From: Pleurotus ostreatus/Saccharomyces cerevisiae fusant
Lineage: Eukaryota; Opisthokonta
DNA: 64,000 bases
Direction: 5' to 3'
Assembly (NCBI GenBank): GCA_024196135.1
Contig: JAMQCK010000053.1
Location: forward strand, 53,097 to 117,096
The notes below the pieces were generated by a model. That model was not told the DNA's origin, did no database searches, and was given only the letters and a program-made list of their open reading frames with translations. A program made the translations under genes and the position numbers. Position 1 is the stretch's first letter, and each line of letters opens with the position of its first letter. Of this stretch, positions 1 to 11,529 are shown piece after piece.

Positions 1-2580
1 CCCGGTGATGGGCGGGGGAGGGGACGCGTTCAGCGGCTTGCTCAGCGGGACGCTGTCTACCTCGGGCAATCCGGCGAACATGACGATGGCGCAGCGGCAG
101 GCGCAGGCGGAGAGCGCACGTCTCGAGGCCTTGCGGAGGCAAAGCAGCGCAACCGGGCGCCCACAAGCTCAAACGTCGTCCGCATGGGCGGGCTTGGATG
201 CGCTGGCGGCAAGTAGCAAACCGTCTCCTGCACCCGCGCCGAGCGCGTCGTCTGGCTTGGATGACCTCCTCGGCTTCACATCATCATCTCCTGCACCTGC
301 ACCTGCGAAACCTACTCCACCGCCTACATCTCCTCCTCGTGACGACGACTGGGGTCTGGGCGACTTCGGCTCCTCTAAACCCTCTCCAGCCCCTGCACGG
401 TCACCCCCTCCAGCGACGAAGAGCGGATCACTCTGGGACCTCGACGACTTTGCTTCACCTTCCACGAATGGCGCAAGCAGAAGTCGCGCAGATACTCCCA
501 GTAAAGACTTTGACTTCGGCAACCGCGAGGATCACGACGGGCTTTTGCACGGCAGCGGGGACGAAGAGGACATCCTGGGCGACCTTGCGCGTCCAGTCGA
601 TCAGGTAGCGAAAGTACGTGCTATACTACTTTTGATGTCACGCCCAATCTAATATTCTACTTAGCCTCCCCCGCGCACAGAATCCCAAGATCCCTCTCCC
701 CCTCCTCGATCCCGCACGCAATCTGCGTCCCCGCCTCCCCATGTCCTCGGCCAGCTCATCGAGATGGGCTTCTCCATCACGCAGGCGAGGACGGCACTCG
801 CGGCCACCGACACCGGGACAGATGTACAAGCCGCTCTCGAGATCCTCTTCGCCAATGGCGCAGCTGGTGGCAGTGACTCTCGCCCAAGATCTCATGAAGA
901 CCACGAAGACGCGCCGCCTCCACGACTGCCGCGGAGAAGACCGGACGCCCCGCCTCGCAGGGACTCTTCCCCAAGCCGTCGCGGCGACGGCATCCTCGGC
1001 GACCAAGCCAGTGTCTACATCGCCCAGGCCTCCGAGGTCGGGTCCACGCTCCTCAAGAACGCCAGCGCGTTCTGGAAGCAGGGCAAGCAGAACCTCCAAA
1101 AAGCCTACGAGGAGAAGATCGCACAGCTCAACGCCGGCGAGGAGGGCTCGCGTTCGCGGCCGGATTCGCGTCAGCGGGGCAGCGGCCGGCCGAAGTGGAT
1201 GGAGCAGGCAGCCGCGGAGGGCGCCGAGGAGCCGGCGCCGTCCTCGAGCTTCCGGGATGACGATGCGCACCCAGTGCCGCCACGCCGACCACAGCAGGCG
1301 AACGGCAAGGCCCGCGCCGCCGAAGCGCCTGCAGAAGTCGATCTCTTCGGGCCTGCGCCGACGCCTGCTGCGCCGGAGGAGCCCAAGTTCTATCAATCTC
1401 CGTATCGCAGGAATGCCCCGTCCTCTAGATCTGCGCCCAAGCCACCTCCGCCTAGTGCTACGCGGACCCTTGTTCCCGCGTCTGCCTCTGCCGTTCAGAC
1501 GTCGACGCAGCACAAGACACGCGGTAATGAGGCGGTCAAACTCGGGCAGTACGGCGATGCTGAGGGACATTACTCCGCTGCTATCTCGTGTCTACCTGAG
1601 GGGCATATTCTACTCATTCCCCTGTACAACAACCGCGCGCTTGCACGACTCAAGACCGGCGAATACAAGGCCGCGGAAGCCGACGCGGGGACCGTGCTCA
1701 CCCTCGTCGAGGCTGTCGGCGGACTCGACGCTCGCTTCGGGGATGGCGGACGCATCCAAGCAGGCGACGGCGCTGGCGTGGTCGACCTCGGCGAAGGTCT
1801 GTTGAAGGCATGGCGCCGCCGCGCAGAGGCGCTCGAGGGCCGCGAGCAGTGGGCGGAGGCGGGGCGGCTCTGGGAGAAGGTGTCGGGCGCGGGCTGGGCT
1901 CGCGCGCAGGACCGCACAGAGGCCGCGCGCGCCGCTGGCCGCTGCCGGCAGATGCTCGCGCCCAAGCCCGCTCCCTCAACCGCCCCCCCGAAGCCCAAGC
2001 CCGCCGCGCCGCCAAAGCCGCGCCCCGCTGCACCCATCTCTGCCGACTCCGCGCGCGTCGCCGAGTTGCGCAAGGCCGCGGAGGACGCCGAGGCGGAGGA
2101 CGCTGCGCGCGCTGACCTGAAGGACTCGGTTGATGCGCGGCTGCTGGCGTGGAAGAAGGGGAAGGAGGCGAATGTGCGCGCGCTCATCGCGAGCCTGGAC
2201 ACGGTGCTTTGGCCGGACCTCGGGCCGACGCTCAAGGTGGACATGAAGGACCTCTTGACGCCCGGGCAGGTGAAGGTCAAGTACATGAAGGCGATTGGCC
2301 GGCTACATCCTGATAAGGTGAGTGTATCATGATCGCAAGCGACTGCGAGGGTAGGGGGATGGCCGACATGATGCCTTCGGGCGCTCATCAACCTTTATGC
2401 TGGCTTTGTCTTCTTCTCATCTTCCTTGTCTTCCTGTCTTCTGTCTGCGCGACCACAGCACGGCTAACGCATGCGCAGCTGAACGCGAGCAACACGACGC
2501 TGGAGCAGCGGATGATTGCGAACGGCGTGTTTGGCACGCTGAACGAGGCGTACAACGCCTTCGTGACCAGCGGGAAATGA
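1..2580 (+). CDS. SWA2: Auxilin/Swa2-like clathrin-uncoating J-domain protein (5' partial)
   Basis: Exons 1-613, 665-2317 and 2479-2580, joined in phase at GT/AG introns of 51 and 161 nt. The frame is already open at the window edge, so the true start lies upstream. Visible parts in order: a low-complexity Pro/Ser/Ala region with acidic-aromatic DDLLGF and DDWGLGDF motifs of the kind that bind clathrin or adaptors; a UBA-like segment (LGQLIEMGFSITQARTAL); a TPR block (TRGNEAVKLGQYGDAEGHY, then YNNRALARLKTGEY); a second proline-rich linker; and a C-terminal J domain with the Hsp70-stimulating HPDK, ending NEAYNAFVTSGK. UBA-TPR-J order is that of yeast Swa2/auxilin, which recruits Hsc70 to strip clathrin from vesicles in the cytosol. 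The second intron interrupts the J domain directly after HPDK. Function is inferred from family architecture; domain identity is strong. Confidence 0.9.
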
Positions 2581-3666
2581 AGGCCAGGTGTTGCTGATAT
2601 GGATGGAGGGAGGCGCTGATACAGGACAGAACGCCGCGTGGTAGGACACGAGTGTTAGTCTCTGATTGAGAAGAAAAGATTGTAATCATTTTCTGTCCCT
2701 TGAGCGGCTGAGCGGGGGCGCCAGAACGCATACGCCCGAGGGTCCCTTTTAATCCAGGACGATGGCGAGCACGTACGGTGGCGCTGCCCGACAACAACGC
2801 GTTTTTCATGTTGGCACAAGTCTGACACATATCGCCAGCTGTAGCTGGTTCTCCAGAGCCGTGTGTCGCGCGCTCTAGACTTCTCCTTGCATACTACCCC
2901 CAGCTTCGGATGGACATGCTGATGTTTTAACGTCGGGCGCAAGCGAGGTGCGGAGCGCTAGCGATTTGACCAGTATGCACGCAGAAGGACCGGCGGACTT
3001 CTTGCCTTGACCAGTGGTGCAGGCCCACTTACGCGCCACTGGGCTAGTATGGCGAGCCGTCAGGGCACGATGTCGTTGTTAGCTGGTGGGTGACTCTTTC
3101 GAATCAGAGTCGGAGATGGTAGTCCAGCTGAAAGGGCCAGGACGGGTGCTTACGGCCGTGGCTAAGGCGGCGCGGCAGAGAGTAGCCTTTCGCTTCAGTA
3201 CGCGTCGGGTAAGGGTGTCCAGGACTGTACAAACGTACGAATGGGTAGGCCGGGTTCATCCTGCGACGAGTGCGGGGGCGCGTCTTCGTTCGCTTGCGCG
3301 CCAGAACAGTGGCAAATGCATAAATGCTGAGGGTATATGACCTTTTATGAGCGGGATCGTGCATGGGGGAGGGCATGCCCGGTCGTGTTTCGAAGGTTGT
3401 ACTGAATACGGTGGGGTGCAGAAGGTGGGAATGTATTGCGGTGTTGACCTGGATGGGCGCGCCACATGGCCGAACAATGTCAATGATGTCCAAATGGGGG
3501 ACAAGAAGGCGCGGACTATGCGTGTCGTCACCCGCGACCGTGACGGGGGCGTGAGGCGTCGCGCATCGTGCTGTACGCCGCCTCGTTCAGGCCTCGTTGC
3601 CGACGCACGGCCCACATCGATTTTATCCCCAGCGCGCGCCCGAATCCATCCTTGTCTCTTCCCACC
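2581..3666. other. Intergenic, no supported gene
   Basis: This should hold the 3' UTR of the J-protein gene and the promoter of the following F-box gene. Short open frames occur on both strands but none has recognisable sequence or convincing splice partners. Confidence 0.6.
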
Positions 3667-6479
3667 ATGTCGACGCGAACAAGGACCACGACCGGGCTCG
3701 TCTTCGACGACTCGAAGGGCGTCCTCGGCCTTATGGCGACGCCTGCCATCTACATCGACCCCTTCTCTGAGCAGCCTTTCATGAAATTACGAGTAGAGGA
3801 CCTTATGACAGAAACGACGAACCACGAGCGACGGCGCTCAGTAGGTACGCATACGCGCGCGCCAGGAAGTATCGTCTGCTAAGCGCGCCGCAGCCAACTG
3901 GCAGGCCGTACAGATCCTGCGCAGCCTGCGTACGGGCTCGCGCCCCCTGATCAAGTCATTCACCCTCCTGGGCAGCTTCCCTCTTGAGCTCGTATTCGAG
4001 GTGCGTGCGCGCTTGGTCGGTAGCGCATCTATTGCTTAACAGCTCTGCAGATCATGCAGCACGCCCACCCCATGGACCTGTTCCATCTCGCACAGACATG
4101 CCGCACTATGCGCGAACTGCTCACCTGCCCTGGCGCCGGCGCCGTATGGGCTACCTCCTTTGCGCGCCACTCCGACACCATGCCGCCCTGCCCCACGGAC
4201 GTCCCCCACGACAAGTGGGCGAGGATGCTGTTTGCCCCCCACCGATGCCAGCAGTGCGGGCGTGGTGCTGCCGCGCTTGACTTCACCCTTCTTAGGCGCC
4301 TCTGCTCCAAGTGCCTAGTGACATTGTGCGTCTCGCCATCCTTCCCACACGTCCTTCGTGCTCATCCCCCTCGTCGTCAGGCCCCTCGTCGAAACTGCTG
4401 AGGACGATTTCGCTGCTTCCCTCGTCCCGCGGACGTACCGTGAGGACGGGGACCACTACTTTGAGTACGACGACGGCCGATATCTGCCCGCCGACCTCCA
4501 GGCTGTCATTCAGGCGGTTGCGAAGCACCGACAGTCTATGGACCAGAAGACGCCCGGCGCCGAACTCGAGTTCGAACGCTACAAAATCGAGCGGCACGCG
4601 CTTGTCGCTTCCCGGACACTTGTGCGTATCCTCCGTATCTCTATACGCGTTCCCGCGGTCGTGGCAAGTGGTGCTCATTGCATTGATTCGCAGCAAAGCA
4701 CCGCGTGCCGCATGTGGGCGGAGAAGCTTGGACAGGAGGCCAGCAAGGCGCGCAAGGCGCTCGACTCCCGCTTTGCGAAGCGCATCAGGGCGCGCCTCTC
4801 GAAGGCGGGCCACCATCCGGCGGACCTCGAGAAGGCGATCGCAGAGCTGCCGGCGTCGATGTCGGTCCCGCGATTGACGCGGCGCAGTGAGTGAGATTGG
4901 CGTACAATGAGCGCCGTTCCTGAGGTGTACTTTGCAGAGCTGGAGAAGATCATCCCTATTGTCGAACGCGCTGTAGTCATCTGCATGGAGGAGCGTATCG
5001 CGGAGGAACGCTACGCACGTATGCGGGAACGCCGCGCGCGCGTCAGCCAGGCGTACACCGCGTATCGCGGCAGCACTCTGCCAGCGACGTGGGCTTATCA
5101 CCCAAGCTCGTGCCAGGTTGCGCAGTACGCGCCATTCGCTGAGCTCGTGCACTCCCCCGACACTGACCCGGAGGTCTTTGAGCGGCGGTTGGCGGACGCG
5201 GTCTCCTTACTGCCGCAGTTCGTGCGCGACTGGACACGGGAGCGCATGCATCACATGGTTTCCCTGCTTCCCTCAACGGCATCGCCGGCATCGGCTACTT
5301 CCTCGGCACCTGCCGCCGGCTTGTCGGCGCCCTCATCCTCCTCTTCGACTTCGCACCGTGCAGGCTCTTCGTCCTCCCCGCAAACGCGCGATGCCTCCGA
5401 GCTCTCCCGTCTTGACCTCGCAACCTCGATATACCACTGCCCGGTATCTCGGTTGAACCGCAGTCACGACGAGATCATCGGCAAGGGCATGGTGGGCTGG
5501 GACGGCGCAGGACCGCATCTTAACTGCGCTGGCGTCGAGTCAGAAGGCCTCTGCTTTGACAGGCGCGGGTACGACGCGGCCCGCGGACTTCTGGAGCTCG
5601 TAGGCCTGAACCCGGACACCGCCCTCGCACGTGAGTTCGACGCGCTCAACGCGCGCTTCGTCTGCGCGAACTGTCCCTCCGACGGCCCGTACGAGGTCCT
5701 CACGTGGCGCGAATGCGTGAGTGCCGCCCTGACTGCCTCCCCTCCTCGGCCCGCTGAGCAGCACACAGGTCATACACATGTTCAACACCGCCGAGGACAC
5801 CACCCACCGCGAGGGCGCTTGGCGGGTGCTCAGCGAGCCGGCCGCGAATTTCGTGCGCCGGCGCGAGAGCCACCCGGCGTTCAAGTTCGAGCGCGCGTGG
5901 GCATGCAACCACTGCGCAGCGCACTACGCGAATGGGCGCGCGGACGCGCAGGTCACGCGCACGCAGGCGATCAAGCACGCCAGGCTCGTGTATGTGGCTG
6001 AAGTTGAACTTTATCGCGCATCTGGCTGACGGGGTATCCTTCGTAGGCACAACATCGAGCGACCGGTCCAGAACTTGGACTTCGTGTACGTCGCTGGCTT
6101 TGCCGGCATCCCGCGCAAGCCTGTCGCCCTTCGCCGCGCTCTCCTTCCCGAATACAAGTGCAGCCAGTGCCATAAGGGCAAGACGACGCTGCGCGCGCAC
6201 GAGAGCGCGCTCCACCATTTGAGGAATAAGTAGGTGGTTCGCCTCAAATGACTTGACCTCTTCATTGAACCTATATCCAGGCATGGTATCGTTAGTGGTC
6301 AACTTGGTGTCGATTTTGAGAAGATTGAGTTCTTCGTACGCTCGACCGCGTCGCTCGCCCCTCTCTCGCCGATGGAAGGTGGTCCGGCGTCTGCCAACGC
6401 GCTGATCTCGTTCGCTCTGGGCTCATCCACGTCTACTGATGATGGGATGTCTTCCGCATCGTCCGACACGCTCAACTAA
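3667..6479 (+). CDS. F-box protein with CxxC zinc-binding motifs
   Basis: Nine exons fit in phase: 3667-3844, 3894-4000, 4051-4325, 4381-4621, 4694-4886, 4938-5716, 5769-5989, 6047-6229 and 6281-6479; introns are 49-72 nt. ATG at 3667 follows a CCACC context. The F-box (LGSFPLELVFEIMQHAHPMD, then LFHLAQTCRTMREL) would bind Skp1 in an SCF ubiquitin ligase. Directly after it lies CQQC...CSKC, a possible zinc ribbon. The C-terminal third has CNHC and CSQC-HKGKTTLRAHESALHH, a C2H2-like finger. A Ser-rich linker separates the halves. This F-box plus CxxC layout is common among Agaricomycete F-box proteins of unknown substrate. It is not similar to the two minus-strand F-box paralogues in this window. 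Substrate unknown; the F-box call is firm, the zinc role inferred. Confidence 0.85.
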
Positions 6480-8574
6480 GGTCTCGCAGTAGCGACCTCC
6501 CCACCCCTGGCATGGACACTGACTTCTACCCACTCATCTGCATATACACGCCCTCCTCCCACCCCCACAAACCCAATCAGGCCGGCCATCCCAGCCGCGC
6601 TACCCACGATCTGCATACGCATCGCTCTCATGGCCCCTCCCCACGACTCTCATGCCCCGCACTTCATGCCCCCACACCTCTTCGTCTTCATCTCACGCTT
6701 CCTCACTTCATCTTCAACCGGAACCTTCACGTCGTGTATCATATACCCTGCATCCACGCCGTTTTTGTAACTATATATCGTCTGCTTCCCTTCGTACTTA
6801 CCCTCTTGTAACATATTTTAGTTAGTAACATAGATACTTCGATACTCGCATAAGCCCAAATAAGCACTTTACTTATTCTGTCCACAACCTCGGTGCGCCT
6901 TGAGGCTGAGCAGATTGCTAGCGGAGAACCCTTGTTCCTGAACGGGTAGGGCTTGTTGAGGGTAGCGCGCATCGGACAGGTGTCCGATAGGCGAGGGTAG
7001 ATGGCGGCCTGGCGAATCGGATTCACGACATTGTCGCTCGAAGGAGGCGAGGCCGCTGCCTGGAGGCCGCTACGGTGCCGCGCGCTGCCACTCAGAAGCT
7101 TGGACCCTGCGGTGACCCTGCCTAAACTCTGCTCGCCCGACGCCGGCGGCTCGATCGGGTCGATCTATCTACCGCTACCAAGCCGCCGCACCCCTTCATA
7201 CGCGGGGACTCCCGCACGTTGCGCGCACGGTAAGGTTTTCTGCAAGCGATGTTCCCAGCGATAATCGCTCGACTATCGGCGCGAAGGCGCGCGAGTGCCT
7301 TGCTGACCATGCAGTTGAACTTTCCACGTGACCGTGGTACGGCGGCGATATCGGCAACGGTGGTTTCCGCTGTTTTTGATCCCTTCTTCATTTTGGAATT
7401 CTTCCGCTCGATTGCCGCCTTCCCCTTGTTTTCCCCCCTGGGGCGCGTCTGAGCGTGCTCGCCGCCCTCCATCGCCCCGCTGCGGGCTCGTATCGTGAGT
7501 GGGTTGTGGGGCTGGGGGACGACACGGCCTCCAACCATGACGAACGTCGCTCGTCCGACCAGCATCGGGGCGGGGGAGGTGCTGCGCTCTGGGCCCATTC
7601 CTCACGGGCGCCGCGGGGCACTGGCAGGGATTGCGGGGACGCGGGGCGCGGGAAACGGTGCTGTGGACGCGTACCTAATTTGGAAACGTTTCGAGGAGCT
7701 TCGAGATCCGAGCAGGGTGAGAAGGGGATGCGCAGCAGCACGTTTGCGTCTCCGAAGAAGCAGCCAAGCCTCCGTCGGCCCTTTGCGCTTCGATCTTCCC
7801 CCGAGAGACGGGATGGACTGGCTTGACCAGGCTCGTGCGCTGCGGCGCTTGCAGGCTGCCACAGCGCCGAGCCCGCAGCGCGTGTACCCGAGTCTGGGGC
7901 GAGGCGAGCAGGAGCTATACGTTGGGGGTGACGTTCGGGTGGTGCGCTGGCTGGGAGCGACGAGGAGCGGCGCTGGGGCGGATGACCCGCGTCGGGATTT
8001 ATTCACTATTGAGTACGATAGTAGAAATCTGGTGCCCGCGTTTTGGTGGCAAGGAGTTGGCATGTTGCGGTGCGCGACGAGCCAAGAGACGGTCACGGGT
8101 TACCAGACATTCTCTTGTGTCGCGGCCCGTGGGATGAGTGGGCGTTGCAGATGACCGTTGCTGCTCACTGCCTGGCTGAAATTTCGCTGATGGGGCGCGA
8201 CAACGGCGCGACGACGTCAAGGCATCTGACTAGCGGGCAAGCAGTCGGATTCAATTCGCCTGGTCTGGTGGCCACGAAATATCAGCCACAATTCGTTCAG
8301 GTGAAGATGGGAAGTATGGTCGACGTCACTAGCGCTATCGGTGCTTGTTGGTATCATCGTGCACACTGCGAGCAGATGGTCTCGTCATCGCTGCGGGCAA
8401 CGCCCATGCGTTTTTCCTGAGTATTCCATGAGATTCAAGATCCGCGTCTGTGCGATGCCGAACGCGAAATAACGTATGTTTCCCCAGCCGGTGCGCGGCG
8501 GCCTTTGGCGATGACTACTGTCGGGGGACGGACCGGGTAGGATTTGTCGTTTGGGGAATTGGTATTCGTGGCAA
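6480..8574. other. 2.1-kb intergenic stretch, no supported gene
   Basis: Holds the F-box gene 3' UTR (pyrimidine-rich to about 6800) and the upstream region of the dehydrogenase gene. Frames of up to about 220 codons exist near 7495-8154, but their composition (Arg/Ser/Pro-rich, overlapping open frames on several strands) is that of GC-rich noncoding DNA. Confidence 0.5.
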
Positions 8575-8582
8575 TATATAAA
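8575..8582 (+). promoter_or_regulatory. TATA box of the glycerol-dehydrogenase-like gene
   Basis: TATATAAA, 110 bp upstream of the ATG at 8685, followed by a C/T-rich tract at about 8620-8650, a usual core-promoter layout in filamentous fungi. Confidence 0.7.
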
Positions 8583-8684
8583 GGGGCGCGCGATTTGCGG
8601 GGAAGCCAGTATCGGTTTCCGCCCCTCCCCCCTTCTTCTCCCCCTCCCGCTTTTCGCACCCTCCCCAGCCGTTCTCAGCCCTCA

Positions 8685-10264
8685 ATGTTCTCTTCCACAT
8701 TGAAGTCTTTGGCCCGCACTGGCTGGGCGGTGCGACCGTCCATGGCGGGGGGTCTCCGCGCCTCCCCCTCGGCAGTTCGCCGCTTCCCCTCCGTCCGCAC
8801 CTTCTCCGTCACTGCGCGCGCAGCGAGCGCCGCCAACCGTGGCATCACCTTCCGCGTCTTCCAGTCCCCCGCCAAGTACGTCCAGGGTCCCTCGGCCATC
8901 CGGGACTCTGCCCAGTACCTCCGCAAGATGGGCAAGCGTGCAGTCTTGATCACGGACGACATTGTCCACCAGATTGGTGCGTCGCATACCCCCTCGCTGT
9001 ACTTCCTCCTGCTAACCTTCGCCTCAGCGGGCGAGGACCTCATCAACACCCTCTCCGAGTTCGAGATTAAGCGCGCGGCATTCACCGGCATCGCTTCGGT
9101 CGAAGAAGTCGAGCGCATCAAGGAGATCTGCGTTGACTTCAAGGCAGACTTCGTCATCGCTCTCGGAGGTGGGAAGACCATCGACGTCGGAAAGGTGAGC
9201 CTCTCACGCACACCCTCTCTCCGCACTTCGATCTGATCTCATTGTTCGCAGACTGTTACGGATGACCTGAAGATCGAAGTTGCCATCATGCCCACGACCG
9301 CCTCCACCGATGCGCCCTGCTCCGCCAACGCCGTCCTCTACCGCCCTAGCGGTGACTTTGACCGCTACGCGTTCTGCCAACGGAACCCGTACATCGTCAT
9401 CGTCGACACGTCCATCATCGCCCGCGCACCTGCACGCCTTTTGGCTGCCGGCATGGGTGATGCTCTTGCGACGAACGTCGAGGCCAAGCGTGCTCGTAAC
9501 GCGCCCAACTTCGGCGGTGGGATGCCCGCGCTTGTCGCAGACGCCATCTGCGAGAAGTGCGAGGAGACGCTGTTCCGGTACGGCAAGCAGGCGTACGAGG
9601 CGTGCAAGGTCAACGCGATGACGCCCGCTTTGGAGGCGATCGTCGAGGCAAACACGCTTCTCTCAGGTCTTGGCTTCGAGAGCGGTGGACTGGCTGCCGC
9701 ACACGCGATTCACGATGGTCTGACGAGCATCCACCGTCTCCATCACCTTCTCCACGGCGAGAAGGTCGCGTTCGGCACCGTCTGCCAACTCGTCCTCGAC
9801 GGCGCGCCGCAGGAGGAGATTGACCGGTACCTCGGGTTCTTGCTATCTGTCGACTTGCCGGTCACGTTTGACATGATGGGTATTCCCGATGTGACGGCGG
9901 AAGAGCTGCACAAGGTGCGTTGCATCGTCCACTCTCCTGTTTCTCGTTTGACGATGTCCTCCAGGTTGCTGAGATTGCCTGCGCTCCGGGCGAGACCATC
10001 TGGAACATGGATTCGGTCATCACCCCGGATGTCGTCTTCCAAGCGATCCTCGGCGCCGACATTGTCGGTCGCGAGTACATCGACCGCACTGGCTTCAAGC
10101 AGCTCTCGACTGGTGAGTATTGCAGTCCCTCGGTACCGCGATCCCTGTCTGACGATCTCTTTTCCTACTTTCTTGACTTCGACTACGCAGTCATCGAAAC
10201 CCGCCCTCATGTTTCTCGCTCCGGTACCGTCGACCTCCTCGGCGACCTCAAGGTGCAGGCGTAA
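8685..10264 (+). CDS. Iron-type alcohol dehydrogenase, glycerol dehydrogenase (GldA) like, mitochondrial
   Basis: Five exons: 8685-8976, 9028-9194, 9252-9914, 9965-10112 and 10191-10264, giving about 447 residues. The first 50 residues are rich in Arg/Ser/Ala without acids (SLARTGWAVRPSM...), a likely mitochondrial presequence. The body matches the Fe-ADH fold: the NAD-binding turn GGGKTIDVGK, then TTASTDAPCSANAVLY, the GMGDALAT helix, and the metal-binding histidines in AAHAIHDGL and HRLHHLLHGEKV. The TDAPCS and CEKCEETLFRYG segments are typical of GldA, which oxidises glycerol to dihydroxyacetone with NAD+, rather than of the related hydroxyacid-oxoacid transhydrogenases. Intron 1 is exactly 51 nt and in frame, so retaining it would add 17 residues. 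The family is certain; substrate and compartment are inferred. Confidence 0.9.
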
Positions 10265-11529
10265 GCCTCCGCCATGGACCCGATACGAAACCAAATGTTG
10301 TACATATATTTACGACCCGATCGCGAGTCGCACCTAAAAGGTCGCTCGTTGAGCGCGAGCACTACTGGGCGACTTCCCCCAACAGCACTGGCACGGTGCA
10401 CCATCCCTGGCTTCGGTTTTCTCTCTCATCATCGACTCTTATCATCATATTCACGACGTTCCCATCCGATCGCGGCGCGCATGTCAGCATGCGCGTCGAC
10501 GAGCGAGCAGCGCGGTTCCATCTACCTAACTATCCTATCATATCTTCCTCCTTGTCATCTTACGGTACGAACATAACTATCCTCAAGGACTACAGCGATT
10601 CCGATACCCGTGGGCTACAGTACTGTATCATGTACCGGTTGTTGGGCGTTTTCGATGCTTTTTGCTTTTACTAGCTATCCTCCCTGTGTATGACCTCCTC
10701 CTTACAACTATTCCGCAATTGGGTTAATGTGATTAGTATTGGGCCTGCGAACTGCTTGTGTGATTCTACGACGGAATTGTCCTGCGATGAGCGAGCGAGC
10801 TTCACCTAGGTGCTTTGCACAGCGAGGTAAGCGAACGTATTTGGGCGAGGTACGCGTTACGCAGACCTCGCCGAGGGGTATGTGCCAGAGCAGACGAGCA
10901 AGTACACGAACCTCCCTCCAGCGGCTCCGACGTGGCGGTGAACCCCACGGGGAACACGTGATCGTGGCAGCGGCTACAGAGCGGCGTCTCCGATTTGGAA
11001 TCGGAACTTGTCCTTCTGAAGAGCTTGACCTGAACCTTGATCAAGTTGATGTCTATCTCTACGCGAACGCGATATGAATCCGGGGTAGGTGGACGAATAG
11101 AAGGCGTGCTTCGGTTACACTCACCCCGCCTTGACCCGCAGCGTCCCGCAGTTCTGTAATGAGATGAGAGGTTCTTGAATGTCATGAATTGGTGATGAGT
11201 ACGTCGAATGCGCCAGGGACTGGGAGCAGCACCCACTCGTCCATCGCCGCGGGCAGCACTCGGAAACTATCTGTCGACCGCAGCTACTTCTAGAGGTGCC
11301 GCCTCAATTGGTGGCGGAATGAATAGACCCCGCGAGACTGTATCGCTGGTACCTCTTCATACGATGGGCGCCATTCTCTTCCCTGGCAGTTGACAACCGT
11401 GGCGAAGGCAGGGAACGCTGCCAGCACGCTTCGCATTACTTGATATATAGCGGACGTACGGAGGTGCAGGTGCGCAAATGGCTATTATACATTGACATCT
11501 CAAAGACAATTCGCTATCCATCTATCTAT
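10265..11529. other. Convergent intergenic region, no supported gene
   Basis: Lies between the 3' ends of the dehydrogenase (plus) and the FMN oxidase (minus). The sequence to about 10730 is AT-richer and pyrimidine-rich, as expected of 3' UTR. A 145-codon minus-strand frame near 10802-11236 has no recognisable content. Confidence 0.5.

Noticed and set aside
7495..8154. 219-codon plus-strand frame
   Set aside because: No domain, no splice partners, and equally long frames overlap on the other strand.
10802..11236. 145-codon minus-strand frame
   Set aside because: Lies in a convergent intergenic region and has no recognisable content.
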